A DNA stretch of 64,000 nt from Massilia sp. H-1 (GCA_024703915.1 CP087969.1:5208001-5272000), one strand, 5' to 3'; positions 43,705 to 54,594 are shown, numbered from the stretch's first letter. Notes: generated by a model from the sequence alone, not told the origin. Numbers and translations: made by a program.

Positions 43705-43746
43705 CAAGGGCGTGTGAGTTCTCTCACCCGCCCTTGTTGCTTTTAG
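43705..43746 (+). terminator. Rho-independent-like hairpin after infC
   Basis: CAAGGGCG and GTGAG pair with CTCAC and CGCCCTTG around TTCT, then TTGCTTTT. Could attenuate infC to rpmI read-through. Confidence 0.75.
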
Positions 43747-43750
43747 CGCT

Positions 43751-43813
43751 CCACACCGGGCTCAGACCTCCATTTCGCAATACTTGCGAAATGGAGGTCT
43801 GAGCCCGGTGTGG
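43751..43813. repeat. 63-bp perfect palindrome (30-bp arms, 3-bp loop)
   Basis: Left arm 43751-43780 starts CCACACCGGGCTCAGACC and ends TTTCGCAA; right arm 43784-43813 is its exact reverse complement; loop TAC. It lies in the infC-rpmI gap immediately after a terminator-like hairpin. The core GACCTC resembles the GAGGTC at 3645-3650, so it may belong to a dispersed palindromic family. It can form a very stable RNA hairpin. Confidence 0.9.
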
Positions 43814-43976
43814 GGACTTTTTGGCGGGGATTGTTGCTTCTTGGCGGAATCGTGTTAAAATCTCCGGCTTCCTTCTCTACAGAGGGAAGTCTAATGTGAA
43901 AGCAGGCCCCTAAGCGCAACGCGTTGTTGCCACCTGCAATCCTGCTACTGGAGCTGTCCTACAGGACAGAACTACT

Positions 43977-44174
43977 ATGCCTAAAATGAAGACCAAAAGC
44001 TCCGCGAAGAAGCGTTTTCGCGTGCGTCCAGGTGGAACCGTCAAGTCGGGTCACGCTTTCAAGCGCCACATCCTGACCAAGAAGACCACCAAAAACAAGC
44101 GTCAACTGCGTGGTACCCACAACATCAATGCGTCCGACGTCACGTCCGTCATGCGCATGATGCCATCTGCTTAA
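43977..44174 (+). CDS. rpmI: Ribosomal protein bL35
   Basis: Intact, 65 residues: MPKMKTKSSAKKRF, FRVRPGGTVKSGHAFKRH and KRQLRGTHNINASDV. Normal length. The 160-base stretch upstream (43814-43976) holds a likely promoter (TTAAAAT near 43855) and leader RNA, the usual place for L20-mediated control of rpmI-rplT. Followed after 21 bases by rplT with RBS AAGGAG. Confidence 0.97.
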   Translation: MPKMKTKSSAKKRFRVRPGGTVKSGHAFKRHILTKKTTKNKRQLRGTHNINASDVTSVMRMMPSA

Positions 44175-44195
44175 TCTCACAACTAAGGAGTTACT

Positions 44196-44556
44196 ATGCC
44201 TAGAGTAAAACGTGGGGTTACAGCTCGTGCCCGTCATAAAAAGATTCTTGTACAAGCTAAAGGCTACCGTGGTCGCCGCAGCAAGGTATACTCGTGTTGC
44301 CAAGCAAGCAGTCATGCGCGCTGGTCAGTACGCTTACCGTGACCGTCGTAACAAGAAGCGTGTATTCCGTCGTCTGTGGATCGCCCGTATCAACGCCGCT
44401 TCCCGTGAGCATGGCGTAACGTACAGCGTATTCATGAACGGCCTGAAAAAAGCATCGATCGAACTGGACCGTAAAGTCCTGGCCGATATGGCTGTGATGG
44501 ACAAGTAGGCTTTCGCCACGATTGTCAACGCAGTAAAGGCAAAGATCGCTGCGTAA
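44196..44556 (+). CDS. rplT: Ribosomal protein bL20
   Basis: About 120 codons. [51 protein letters not shown] and RINAASREHGVTYSVFMNGLKKASIELDRKVLADMAVMDK. A one-base insertion at 44288 (TACTCGTG) shifts the frame; then a TAG at 44506-44508 interrupts Asp-Lys/Ala-Phe. Family sequence requires AAG-CCG-GCT there, so GTAGGC (44505-44510) replaces GCCGGC without changing length. The frame continues AFATIVNAVKAKIAA to TAA 44554-44556, the normal L20 length. An essential gene, so these breaks cannot be biological. Confidence 0.95.
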
Positions 44557-44574
44557 GCATCGGTACTTGTCAGT

Positions 44575-44631
44575 GGCGCCTTCGGGCGCCTCTAGAAGCG
44601 GGGCAGAGGTTCAAACCTGTGCCCCGTTTTT
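44575..44631 (+). terminator. Tandem hairpins after rplT
   Basis: GGCGCC-TTCG-GGCGCC (44575-44590) is followed by CGGGGCA...TGCCCCG plus TTTTT (44599-44631). Confidence 0.85.
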
Positions 44632-44673
44632 GATTGTGGCGCGTGCGCCGTCCAAAACCGGAAACCACATCGC

Positions 44674-45691
44674 ATGAACTCCCTCGAAGAACTCGTCGTC
44701 TCGGCCCAGGCTGACTTTATCGCCGCCGAAGACGCTGCCGCACTCGAAAACGCCAAAGCCAAGTACCTTGGCAAGACCGGCCAGATCACCGAACAAATGA
44801 AGGGCCTGGGCAAGCTCGATCCGGAGCAAAAGAAAGCCCAGGGCGCCCTCATCAACGCCGCCAAGGTGCAGATCGAAGCCGCGCTCGGCGCGCGCCGTGA
44901 CGCCCTGGCCAATGCCATCCTCGAAGCCCGCCTGAACCTGGAAGCGATCGACGTCACGCTGCCGGGGCGCGGCCGGGCCGTGGGCGGTATCCACCCGGTC
45001 ATGCGCAGCTGGGAACGGGTCGAGGAAATCTTCCGCTCGATCGGTTTCGACGTGGCCGACGGCCCCGAGATCGAAACCGACTGGACCAATTTCACGGCCC
45101 TGAACAGCCCGGAGAACCATCCGGCCCGTTCGATGCAGGACACCTTCTACATCGAGGGCAATGACAGCACCGGCAAGCCGCTCCTGCTGCGCACCCACAC
45201 CAGCCCGATGCAGGTCCGCTATGCGCGCACCCACACGCCGCCGATCAAGGTGATCGCGCCGGGCCGCACCTACCGCGTCGACAGCGATGCGACCCACTCG
45301 CCGATGTTCCACCAGGTCGAAGGCTTGTGGATCGCCGAAGACATTTCGTTCGCCGACCTGAAGGGCGTGTACCTCAATTTCGTCAAGGCCTTCTTCGAGA
45401 CCGACGACCTGCAAGTGCGCTTCCGTCCGTCCTACTTCCCGTTCACGGAACCGTCGGCCGAGATCGACATCGCCTTCGGCAGCGGCCCCGCTCAAGGGCC
45501 GCTGGCTGGAAGTGTCGGGGCGCCTAAGCCAGGTGCACCCGACGGTGGTCAAGAACTTCGGCCTCGATCCTGAAAAATTCATCGGCTTCGCGTTCGGCTC
45601 CGGCCTCGAGCGCCTGACCATGCTGCGCTACAGGATCAACGACCTGCGCCTGTTCTACGAAGGCGATCTGCGCTTCCTGGAAGCAATTTAA
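44674..45691 (+). CDS. pheS: Phenylalanyl-tRNA synthetase alpha subunit
   Basis: About 339 residues. N-terminal coiled coil (LEELVVSAQADFIAAEDAAALENAKAKYLGK), GRGRAVGGIHPVMRSWERVEEIF, motif 2 APGRTYRVDSDATHSPMFHQVEG, and motif 3 FGSGLERLTMLRY-INDLR. Scars at 45488-45496, 45521-45530 (GCCTAAGCC for GCCGGCC in GAGQVHP) and 45631-45634, where the invariant Gly of RYGI reads Arg. Followed after 20 bases by pheT. Confidence 0.95.
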
Positions 45692-45711
45692 CTAATTCCG
45701 AGGTCCTCACA

Positions 45712-48184
45712 ATGCAATTTTCTGAAAATTGGCTCCGTACGATGGTCGATCCGAAGATGACTTCGGATGAGCTGGCCCACCTGTTGACCATGTCCGGCCT
45801 GGAAGTGGAAGAAGTCGATCCGGTCGCGCCGCCGTTCTCGAACGTGGTGGTGGCCGAGGTGCTGGAAGTGACGCGCCATCCGAATGCGGACCGCCTCAAT
45901 GTATGCAAGGTCGATGCTTAAGCACCGGCACCCTGCTCAATATCGTGTGCAGCGCGCCCAATGTGCGGGCTTAAGCATGAAGGCCATCTGCGCCATGGCT
46001 AGGCGCCGTGCTGCCGCCTGGCGCGGACGGCAAGCCGTTCGTGATCAAGGTGGGCGAGCTGCGCGGCGTGGAGTCGCAGGGCATGATGTGCTCGGCCAAG
46101 GAATTGAAGATCTCCGAAGAGAGCAACGGCCTGATGGAGCTGCCGTCGGACGCGCCGGTCGGCCAGAACATCCGCGACTACCTTGCGCTCAACGACCTCA
46201 AGTTCACCATCAAGCTGACCCCGAACAAGGCCGACTGCCTGTCGGTGCTGGGCGTGGCGCGCGAAGTGTCGGCCCTGACCGGCACCCCCTGCAGGCGCCT
46301 GCCTCGCGTCCGGTCCTGGTCAATGGCAGCGACATCCTGCCGGTGAAAATCAGCGCGCCGGACCTCTGCGGCCGCTTCTCCGGCCGCGTCATCCGCGGCT
46401 TGAACGCCAAGGCGGAAACCCCGGCCTGGATGCGCCAGCGCCTCGAGCGCAGCGGCCAGCGTCCGCTGTCGGCCCTGGTCGACATTTCCAACTACGTCAT
46501 GCTGGAACTGGGCCGTCCGTCGCACGTGTTCGATCTGGCCAAGATCCACGGCGGCCTCGATGTGCGCTGGGGTAAAAAGGGCGAGACGCTCAAGCTCTTG
46601 AACGGCAACACGGTCGAGGTCGACGAGTGGGTCGGCGTGATCTCGGACGACAAGGAAATCGAATCGCTGGCTTAAGCATCATGGGCGGCGATGCCACCGC
46701 CGTCTCGCTCGAGACGGAAAACATTTACCTGGAAGCGGCCTTCTGGTGGCCGAACGCGATCCAGGGCCGCGCGCGCCGCTACAACTTCTCGACCGATGCG
46801 GCGCACCGCTTCGAGCGCGGGGTCGATTACGCGACCACGGTCGAGCACATCGAGCGCATCACCGCGCTGATCGTGGAAATTTGCGGCACGCCGCACACCC
46901 TGGTCGGTCCGGTCGACGACCAGATCGTCAACATCCCGCAGCGCCAGCCGGTGCAGATGCGCACGGCGCGCGCAAAAAGTGATCGGCGTGCCGGTCACCG
47001 ACGCCATGGTGGCCGACATCTTCACCCGCCTGGGCCTGCCGTTCACGCAGCAGCCCGGCCTGTTCGCGGTCAGCGCGCCGTCCTACCGCTTCGACATCGA
47101 GATCGAGGAAGACTTGATCGAGGAAGTGGCGCGCGTGTACGGCTTCGAGAACATCCCGGCGGCGCCGCCGGTCGCGGCCAGCGAAATGAAGATCGCGCCG
47201 GAGAACACGCGTTCGCTGTTCGCGGTGCGTCACCAGCTGGCCGACCTCGGCTACCAGGAAGTGGTCAACATGAGCTTCGTGGAAGCCCAGTGGGAAGCCG
47301 ACTTCAATGCCAACGACAATCCGATCAAGCTGCAGAACCCGATCGCCAGCCAGCTGTCGGTCATGCGTTCCTCGCTGATCGGCTCGCTCGTGGCCAACGT
47401 GCGCTACAACCTGAACCGCAAGGCGGGCCGGGTGCGCGTGTTCGAAGTGGGCGCCATCTTCCTGCGCAATGCGGCGGCCGTGGACGGCCCGCTGGCGGTG
47501 GCCGGTTTCGACCAGCCCAAGCGCGTGGCCGCCATGGCTTACGGCCAGGCGATCGACGAGCAGTGGGGCGCCCCGGCGCGCGTGGTCGATTATTTTGACG
47601 TCAAGGCCGATCTGGAAGCGCTGTTTGCGCCGCGCCAGCTGCGTTTCTCCAAATTGAACCATCCGGGCCTGCATCCGGGCCGCTCGGCCCAGGTCGAGCT
47701 GGACGGGGCCGTGATCGGCTTCATTGGCGAACTGCATCCGCGCTGGCTGCAGAAATACGATTTGCCGCAGGCGCCGGTCCTGTTCGAGGTCGATGCAGTT
47801 GCGTTGCAACAACGTGTCGTGCCGAACTATTCAGACATTTCGAAGTTCCCTGGCGCGACCCAGGACCTGGCCCTGGTCGTCAAGCAAGACCTTGCAGCAC
47901 AGGCCTTGCTCGATACTTTTGCTGCCGAATTACAAGTAAATCCTGCAGGAAAGATTGTGCAAGCCATTGTTTTGTTTGATGAATATCGTGGAAAAGGCTT
48001 GGCGTCGGACGAAAAAAGCCTTGCTTTCCGCTTTAGCTTGCAAGATACTCAAACCACCTTGCAGGACGATGTGGTCGACGCCGTCATGACGGCGATGGCC
48101 GATGCTGCCAAGCGAAACAATGGCGCGACAGCGCGCGATAACCCCACGGGTAGGTTCGATTTTAAGGCAGGGCTGGAAAATTAA
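45712..48184 (+). CDS. pheT: Phenylalanyl-tRNA synthetase beta subunit
   Basis: About 820 residues: tRNA-binding domain (SGLEVEEVDPVAPPFSNVVVAEVLEVTRHPNADRL), B3/B4 editing domain, DDKEIESLAGIMGGDATAVS, NFSTDAAHRFERGVD, and the C-terminal anticodon fold with FPGATQDLALVV and RGKGLASDEKSLAFRFSLQD. Scars at 45917-45924, 45969-45976, 46000-46005, 46293, 46670-46677 (GCTTAAGC in SLAGIMGG) and 46972. From 46979 the frame is clean to 48184, but the last 15 residues (DNPTGRFDFKAGLEN) look extended relative to the family, so a small error near 48115-48140 probably hides the true stop. Confidence 0.94.
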
Positions 48185-48245
48185 TAACAACGACGTTGAT
48201 TCCGCGGTACTCCAATCGGCACTCGCAGCCGACCTGCATCGGGCG

Positions 48246-48593
48246 ATGCAGGTCGCCAAGGTGCGCCAGGAGGCGGAAAAAGATTTGCCGACCTTGACCA
48301 AGGCCGAGCTGGCGGAACTGCTGTTCGAGCAGGTCGGCCTGAACAAACGCGAAGCCAAGGACATGGTGGAAACGTTTTTCGATGAAATTCGCAATGCGCT
48401 CGAGCGCGGCGAAGCGGTCAAGCTTTCGGGCTTCGGCAACTTCCAGCTGCGCGACAAGCCGCAGCGGCCCGGGCGCAATCCCAAGACCGGGGAAGAAATA
48501 CCGATTACGGCGCGCCGGGTCGTCACCTTCCATGCGAGCCAGAAGCTCAAGGGAATGGTCGAAGAAACCAGTCCGCTGTCCCGTGCCGCCTAG
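48246..48593 (+). CDS. ihfA: Integration host factor alpha subunit
   Basis: DNA-bending HU-family protein: LTKAELAELLFEQVGLNKREAKDMVETFFDEI, VKLSGFGNFQLRDKPQRPGRNPKTGEEIPI and ARRVVTFHASQKLK. The core is about 100 residues; the ATG at 48246 adds a 17-residue N-terminal extension, and in-frame sequence continues further upstream to about 48181 without a canonical start, so the exact start is open. Follows pheT as in most proteobacteria and precedes the MerR gene. No scars in the coding part. Confidence 0.93.
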   Translation: MQVAKVRQEAEKDLPTLTKAELAELLFEQVGLNKREAKDMVETFFDEIRNALERGEAVKLSGFGNFQLRDKPQRPGRNPKTGEEIPITARRVVTFHASQKLKGMVEETSPLSRAA

Positions 48594-48612
48594 CCTGCCT
48601 TAAAAGCGTCCT

Positions 48613-49034
48613 ATGAACGATCGTGCAAGCAAGACCGATCTGATTGTGTTGCTTAAGCCATTCCGGCCAAGCGGTATTTCACGATCGGTGAAGTCAGCGA
48701 ATTGTGCGGCGTCAAACCGCACGTGCTGCGCTACTGGGAGCAGGAATTTACCCAGCTTAAACCGGTCAAACGACGTGGAAACCGCCGCTATTACCAGCAC
48801 CACGAGGTGCTGCTGATTCTGCCGCATCCGCGAACTGCTGTACGAGCAGGGCTTTACGATCAGCGGCGCGCAACAAGCTTGACAGCCGCCACACCGAATC
48901 CCCGGGCGCCGACGAGGGCCTGGGCGGGAGCGACGCGCACGACAGCGCGCTTGGCCTTTGCCACGGGGCCTGGCCTGGCCATGCTGCGCGCCGAACTGAC
49001 CGCCATTCTCGCGCTGCTCAAACCGAGGGCGTGA
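48613..49034 (+). CDS. MerR-family transcriptional regulator
   Basis: About 137 residues. MerR helix-turn-helix: RYFTIGEVSELCGVKPHVLRYWEQEFTQLKPVKRRGNRRYYQHHEVLLI, then RELLYEQGFTISGAR and a C-terminal helix RAELTAILALLK. It is the small MerR protein that habitually follows ihfA. Scars at 48648-48668 (CTTAAGCC for CCGGCC-like), 48823 and 48870. Target genes unknown. Confidence 0.88.
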
Positions 49035-49226
49035 ACTGCAGGATGCGCCATCGCATCCTGTCCCACCAACACTGATTTCCTGAGCAACGCTGCGCACGGC
49101 CCGTGCATTTTTCACCCGTGTTTGTACAAAACAAGCAGAGTGCTAAAATACCAATCGATGCGCAGTACCGGGCGTGAGAATTGCCTTGGGCTCTTTCCTA
49201 TATCAGGGAAAATTTAAGGGAAGATA

Positions 49227-49860
49227 ATGATACGCGTTGCCATTTGTGACGACCACCAGATTGTAAGAGCAGGATTCAAACAGATTTTTTTCGTCTTCCG
49301 ATGACTTCGACGTCGTCGCCGAGGGCGCCACCGGGCGTGAAGCGCTCGATATCGCGCGGCGCGAAATTTGCGACGTGCTGCTGCTCGATATCGCCATGCC
49401 CGATCAAAGCGGGATCGATATCCTGCGCACGATACGTCAGGGCCAGCCCAACCTGCCGGTCCTGATTCTGTCCGGCTATCCGGCGCAGCAGTACGCGCTC
49501 AATCTGTTCAAGATGGGCGCCAACGGCTACCTGAACAAGGAATGCGAAGCCGACGAACTCAAGACCGCGGTGCGCACCGTGTTCCAGGGCCGCCGCTATG
49601 TCAGTTCCACCGTGGGCGAGCTGCTGGCCCAAAGTTTCGACCGCGATCCCAGCACGGCCCTGCACACCGAATTGTCGGACCGCGAATTCCAGGTCTTCCT
49701 GCGCCTGGCCAAGGGCGCGACCGTGTCCGACATCGGCGTGGCGCTGTCGCTGTCGATCAAGACGGTGTCGACCTACCGCACCCGCATCATGGAAAAAATG
49801 GGCTTGCAGAGCAATAGCGATCTGACCTATTACGCCATGAAGAACAATCTGCTGGACTGA
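49227..49860 (+). CDS. NarL/FixJ-type response regulator
   Basis: About 210 residues. Receiver domain: VAICDDHQIVRAGFKQIF, phosphoacceptor LLLDIAMPDQSG, ILSGYPAQQYALNLFKMGANGYLNKE; LuxR HTH: LSDREFQVFLRLAKGATVSDIGVALSLSIKTVSTYRTRIMEKMGL. One break in the T-run at 49284-49291 (homopolymer). Encoded 94 bases before the histidine kinase it presumably pairs with. Preceding gap 49035-49226 holds only a possible promoter (TAAAAT near 49144). Confidence 0.9.
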
Positions 49861-49954
49861 CCCCCGTCCCGCCACAGCTGCCTGGCTGCAGTGCAGCATG
49901 GACCGGTCTATAATTGCCTCAAGCTGAGAGTCGCAGAGCGCAAAAGGACCATGG

Positions 49955-51446
49955 ATGTACTTCACCACCGACCCACCCCTGAAGGCGGGGCTGCCGCTAT
50001 ACAAAGCTGCGGTGGCGCTGTTTTGCGTGCTGCTGCTGGTGGTCAACGGGGTGAGCCTGTTTCATAATTTCGGCTCGCTCAATGCCGCCAACCTGGTGCA
50101 AAGCCAGGCCGCGCTGGTGACCGACAAGGTGCAATACCTGAACGTGCTGGTCATGGATGCCGAGAGCAGCCTGCGCGGCTACTTCCTGTCCGGGTCCGAG
50201 GTCTACCTCGGGCCGCTGCACACGGCCACGCGCCAGATCGACGAACAGTTCGACGAGCTCGGCACGCTGGTGGCCGACAGCCCCACCCAGCGCAAGAACC
50301 TGGCCCAGCTGCGCACCCTGGTGCAGCGCAAGCTCGACAACATGAAGCAGACGCTCGAGGTCTATCAAAAGGGCGGCCTGAACGACATCGTGGCCATTGC
50401 CGCCACCAGCGACAGCAAATTCCTGCTCGACGAAATCCGCTTCCAGGTCGTGATCATGGTCCAGGAGCAGACCGAGCTGCTGGCCGCGCGGCGCGCCGCC
50501 TTTTACCAGGAATACCGCAACGCGGTGATATCGGGGATCGGCATCAATGTGCTGGCGATCCTGGTGCTGGCCCTGTTCTACCGCCTGATCCGGCGCGGCT
50601 ACTTCGAGCGCGTGGCCAGCGCGCGCGCCCTGCAGAACGCCAATGAAAACCTGGAATCGATGGTGGTGGTGCGCACCGAGCAGCTGTCGGTGCTGTCGCG
50701 CCACCTGATCAGCGTGAGCGAGGAAGAAAAGGCGCGCCTGGCGCGCGAACTGCACGACGAGCTGGGCGCCAACCTGACCGCCATCAATATCGATCTCAAT
50801 GCCGTGGCCGACCAGTTGCGCGCGCAGGAGCTTACCCTGGCCGCCATGCTCGACCGCGCGCGGCACCCTGGTCAACACGGTCGAACTGGAAGCGCCGCAT
50901 CGTCGAGAACCTGCGTCCGAGCATGCTCGACAACCTGGGCCTGGCGACCGCGCTGCAAAGCTATTGCGGCGACTTCGGCCGCGTGACGGGCCTCGATTGC
51001 GACGCCCTCATCGATGGCGAGGTCGACAGCGCCGGGCCGATGCATGCGATTGCCGTGTTCCGCATCGTGCAAGAGTCGCTCAACAACATCGCCAAGTACG
51101 CGCGCCAGCCAGGTGACGGTGCACCTGGCGCGCGAGGGCGAGCATCTGGCGCTGGAAATCACGGATGACGGTATCGGCATCGATCCCGAGGCGGTCAGCA
51201 AGCCGCGCTCTGCACGGGCTGCTGGGGATGCGCGAACGCGCCCTGTTGCTGGGCGGGACGCTGACGGTCAGGCGGGGAGTCAATCAGCGCGGCACCTGCG
51301 TCGAAGCGCAGATCCCGCTGGGAGGGCCGCCCGAACGGGCGGCCGTGTCAGTCAGCGCGCCACATCCATCAGCAGACGGTCATATTCCGTCTTCGCCACC
51401 TTGTAGCACTCACCCGCATACGCCTCAAGACCTTGTCGGTCGATGA
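49955..51446 (+). CDS. CHASE3-domain NarX/DegS-type sensor histidine kinase
   Basis: Two membrane helices (KAAVALFCVLLLVVNGVSLF; VISGIGINVLAILVLALFYRLI) flank a CHASE3 domain (VMDAESSLRGYFLSGSEVYLGPL). A HisKA_3 dimer domain carries LARELHDELGANLTAINIDLNAV (phospho-His) and the ATPase shows IVQESLNNIAKYA, LALEITDDGIGID and GLLGMRERALLLGGTL. Scars near 50864, 50885, 51100-51110 and 51210. As read the frame runs to 51446 and overlaps the Crp gene; the family normally ends near CVEAQIPL (about 51320), so the true stop was probably lost. Partner of the response regulator just upstream. Confidence 0.88.
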
Positions 51447-52163
51447 CGGTGATATTGCCGCGGCGGTAGGTGATCAGGCCGTCATCCTGGAGCTTGCTTA
51501 GAGGGCAGCGGTGATGCTTTCGCGGCGCACGCCAAGCATGATCGAAATGAGTTCCTGGGTCACTTTCAGTTCGTTCGATGCCGAGCGGTCGAGGCGGTCG
51601 AGCAGCCAGCGGCACAGCTTTTGTTCGATCGAGCTGTGGCGCCCGCCCACGGCGTTTTGCGCCATCTGCGCGAACAGGGCATTGGTATAGCGCATCAGGA
51701 GCTGGGGCAGGGCGCCGCCCTGGTTGAAGGCGTCGCGCAAGTACTGGGTCTTGAGGCGGTAGCCGTAGCTTGCGCTCTGCACGACGGCGCTGCACATGGC
51801 GCGCTCGCCCATGAACAGCGACATGCCGACCACGCCTTCGTGGCCGACCACGGCGATCTCGGTGGTGGCGCCGTCTTCCATCACGTACAGCAGCGAGACG
51901 ATGGCGGTGGTCGGGAAGTACACGTTTTCCAGCTTGCTGCCGTATTCGAACAGTTCTTTACCGAATGGCAGCGCCACCAGCTCGAGGTGTTCGAACAGCG
52001 ATTCCAGATCCTGGCGGGGAAGGGCGGCCAGCAATTCGTTCTGCTGGGTGCCGCTGTAGCTGACAACGGGCCGGGACGCAACTTTTAACTCCCGTGCACC
52101 GACAGGAATCTGGCTTACCGAAGGCGCGTTTGGCGCGGTAGTACCAAGTTGGGTGTTGTTCAT
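51352..52163 (-). CDS. Crp/Fnr-family transcriptional regulator
   Basis: About 270 codons. Cyclic-nucleotide-binding fold (LVALPFGKELFEYGSKLENVYFPTTAIVSLLYVMEDGATTEIAVVGHEGVVG) and C-terminal helix-turn-helix (LDRSASNELKVTQELISIMLGVRRESITAALSKLQDDGLITYRRG). No N-terminal Cys cluster, so not a direct oxygen sensor of the Fnr type. Scar at 51498-51504 (rc CTCTAAGCAAG) in the recognition helix region. Start MNNTQLGTT at 52163. Divergent from an OmpR-type regulator across a 327-bp gap. Confidence 0.9.
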
Positions 52164-52490
52164 CTTATTCCTCACTATCTCGAACCTGCAACATGGACGA
52201 TCCGCACGGCGGGGCGGCGAATCGCGATGTGTGAACATTAATGCCATAGTCTGTTGCCGAACATAAGATTAGCAGTCGCCCCCATGTAGGCTCCATGCAT
52301 ACAGCCTTGTGGGCCTAGTCCTACTGGGGGAAATCGCTGTAAACGCCCTGTTTCGGCCTGTTTTTCATGCGGAGCGGGTAGGGCGGGGCCGGAAAAGCGG
52401 CGCCATGGGCTCCCGCTGGCGCGCGGCGGCGCTTGGGCCATCGCGGCTGTATGCCTCATAATGTGCACAACGCAACTTCAAGAGCCCCGC
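52164..52490. other. 327-bp intergenic region between divergent regulators
   Basis: Holds the promoter regions of the Crp-like gene (minus) and the OmpR-type gene (plus). It is noticeably less GC-rich near 52235-52275. No operator palindrome, RNA gene or ORF is convincing. Confidence 0.5.
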
Positions 52491-53160
52491 ATGCACGTTC
52501 TCCTGGTCGAAGATGACGCAGTTCTGGCCGACGGCCTGTCCCGCATCCTGCACAGCCACGCCATGGTGGTCGACGTGGTGGGCAACGGCTCCCAGGCCGA
52601 CCAGATCCTGCAGACGGCCGAGGTGGCCGTGGTGGTGCTCGACATCGGCCTGCCCGGCATCGACGGCTTCGAGGTGGTGCAGCTGGCTGCGGGCCCGCCA
52701 GAGCAACGTGCCGGTCCTGCTGCTGACCGCGCGCGACGCCATCGAAGACCGCGTGCGCGGCCTCGAGCTGGGGGCCGACGACTACCTGGTCAAGCCCTTT
52801 GCCACCGCCGAGCTGGTGGCGCGCATCAAGGCGCTGGCGCGGCGCAACGCGCCCAAGCCTAGCCGTCCTGAGCCTGGGCAAGCTCACGCTCGACACCTTC
52901 ACCCGCCGCGCCCAGGTCGACGGGCGCAGCATCGAACTGTCGGTGCGCGAATGGGCCGTGCTCGAATACCTGCTCCAGCATGGCGGGCGGGTGGTCTCCA
53001 AGCAGCAGATCATCGACGCCATCCTGCCTTGGGGCGACGACCTGACCCTGAACGCGGTCGAAGTCTACATTTCGCGCGTGCGCCTGAAAATCGCCGATGC
53101 CGAAGCATCACGATCCGCACCATCCGCGGCTTCGGCTACCTGCTCGAACAGAATCCATGA
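52491..53160 (+). CDS. OmpR-family response regulator (QseB/TctD-like)
   Basis: About 222 residues. Receiver: LLVEDDAVLADGLSRIL, phosphoacceptor VVVLDIGLPGIDGFEV, LLTARDAIEDRVRGLELGADDYLVKPFATAELVARI. C-terminal winged helix: GRSIELSVREWAVLEYLLQHGGRVVSKQQI, NAVEVYISRVRLKI, IRTIRGFGYLLE. Scars at 52686-52692, 52857-52862 and 53104. The stop overlaps the kinase start (ATGA, 53157-53160). Confidence 0.92.
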
Positions 53161-54497
53161 ACAGTGTCCGGCTGCGGCTGCTCAAGTGGCTGATCGGGCC
53201 GATCGTCCTGATCAACCTGGCCGTGGCCAGCCTGACCTACCTGCTGGCCTGGATGCTTAGGCCCAGATCGCGTTCGACCAGAGCCTGGCCGACGGCGCCA
53301 GCGCGCTCGCCTCGCGCCTGGTGGTCGGCAGCGAAGGCGCCACGCTCGACCTGCCGCGCCAGGCCGAGCAGATCTTGCGGGCCGACGACGTCGACGCCTT
53401 CTATTTCGTGGTGCGCGCGGCCAATGGCCGGGTCGTGGCGGGCGACACCGACTTCCCGCTCAAGCGCGGCAACGAGCAGGGCGCCTTCGACAGCCGCATG
53501 CGCGGCGAGCCGGTGCGCCTGTCCTATCTGCCGGTGGTCGCCAAGGAAGAAAAGCTGCAGATCGGCGTGGCCAAGACGGTGCGCAAGCGCCAGCAGGTGC
53601 GCGCGGCCGTGGTGCGCGTGCTGCTGCTGCTCGAGACCCTGTTCACGGTCGCGCTGGTGGGCCTGATCTGGTTTTCGGTGACCAACGGCCTGCTGCCGCT
53701 GGCGCGCATGCGCAGCGACCTGTCCAAGCGCGAGGCGGGCGACCTGGCCCCGATCGACGGCGGCGCGGTGCCCTACGAACTGGTGCCGGTGGTGGGCGCC
53801 TTCAATGAACTGCTCGACAAGGTGCAGGCCGGCGCCACCGCCCAGCACGACTTCCTGGCCGACGTGGCGCACCAGCTGCGCACCCCGCTGGCCGGGCTCA
53901 AGCTGCAGCTCGAGTGGCTCGGCCAGCGCCACCACGACGACCCCGACACGGTCCATTCGGTGGACCTGATGCTGCTCTCGAACGAACGCATGATCCGCCA
54001 GACCAACCAGCTGCTCGCTGGCGCGGGCCGAGCCGTCCCACTTCGAGACGACCCGCCTGGAAGTGCTCGACCTGGCACCGCTGATCGAGCAGGTGGTCCA
54101 GTATTTCGTCGAGGCGGCCGCGCGCAAGCAGATCGACATCGGCTTCGACCTGCAGCCGACGCCCGTGCTGGGCGACAGTTTTCTGCTGCGCGACCTGATC
54201 GACAATCTGATTGACAACGCGGTGCGCTACACGCCCGACCATGGCACGGTGACGGTGCGCTGCTACCCCGATGCGCGGCACGGGATGCTGGTGGTCGAGG
54301 ATTCCGGCCCCGGCATCGCCCCCCATTTGCGCGACAAGGTGTTCGAACGCTTCGTGCGGATCGACGACAAGAGCAGTGGCAGCGGACTGGGCCTGGCGAT
54401 CGTGCGCGACATCGCGCTGGCGCACCGCGCCGAGGTGACCATCGACGATGGCCCGCATGGCGCGGGCATGGCGATCTCGGTGCGTTTCCGGGGCTGA
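53157..54497 (+). CDS. TctE/QseC-type sensor histidine kinase
   Basis: About 446 residues. N-terminal helix (WLIGPIVLINLAVASLTYLLAWML), a periplasmic domain like that of the TctE/QseC family, second helix (VLLLLETLFTVALVGLIWFSV), HAMP, HisKA with FLADVAHQLRTPLAGLKLQLEW, and ATPase boxes LIDNLIDNAVRYTPDHGTV, VEDSGPGIAP, SSGSGLGLAIVRDIALAH. Scars at 53255-53262 (GCTTAGG) and 54018-54035. Partner of the preceding OmpR-type regulator; tricarboxylate or quorum-type signals are known for relatives, but the ligand here is unknown. Confidence 0.92.
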
Positions 54498-54565
54498 GGC
54501 ATTCAGTAAAGACAGCGATGGCACCGTTGCATTAGACGTCGTCCACGCTTGACTGTCACATAGCC

Positions 54566-54594
54566 AAAAAAATCGCCCTCGAGAGGGCGATTTT
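54566..54594. terminator. Bidirectional rho-independent terminator
   Basis: AAAAAATCGCCCTC pairs with GAGGGCGATTTT around GA; serves the kinase (plus) and fimT (minus). Confidence 0.9.

Noticed and set aside
46670..46677. GCTTAAGC as a mobile-element target site or restriction-site insertion
   Set aside because: No element or duplication flanks the sites; the motif replaces existing codons and varies in form.
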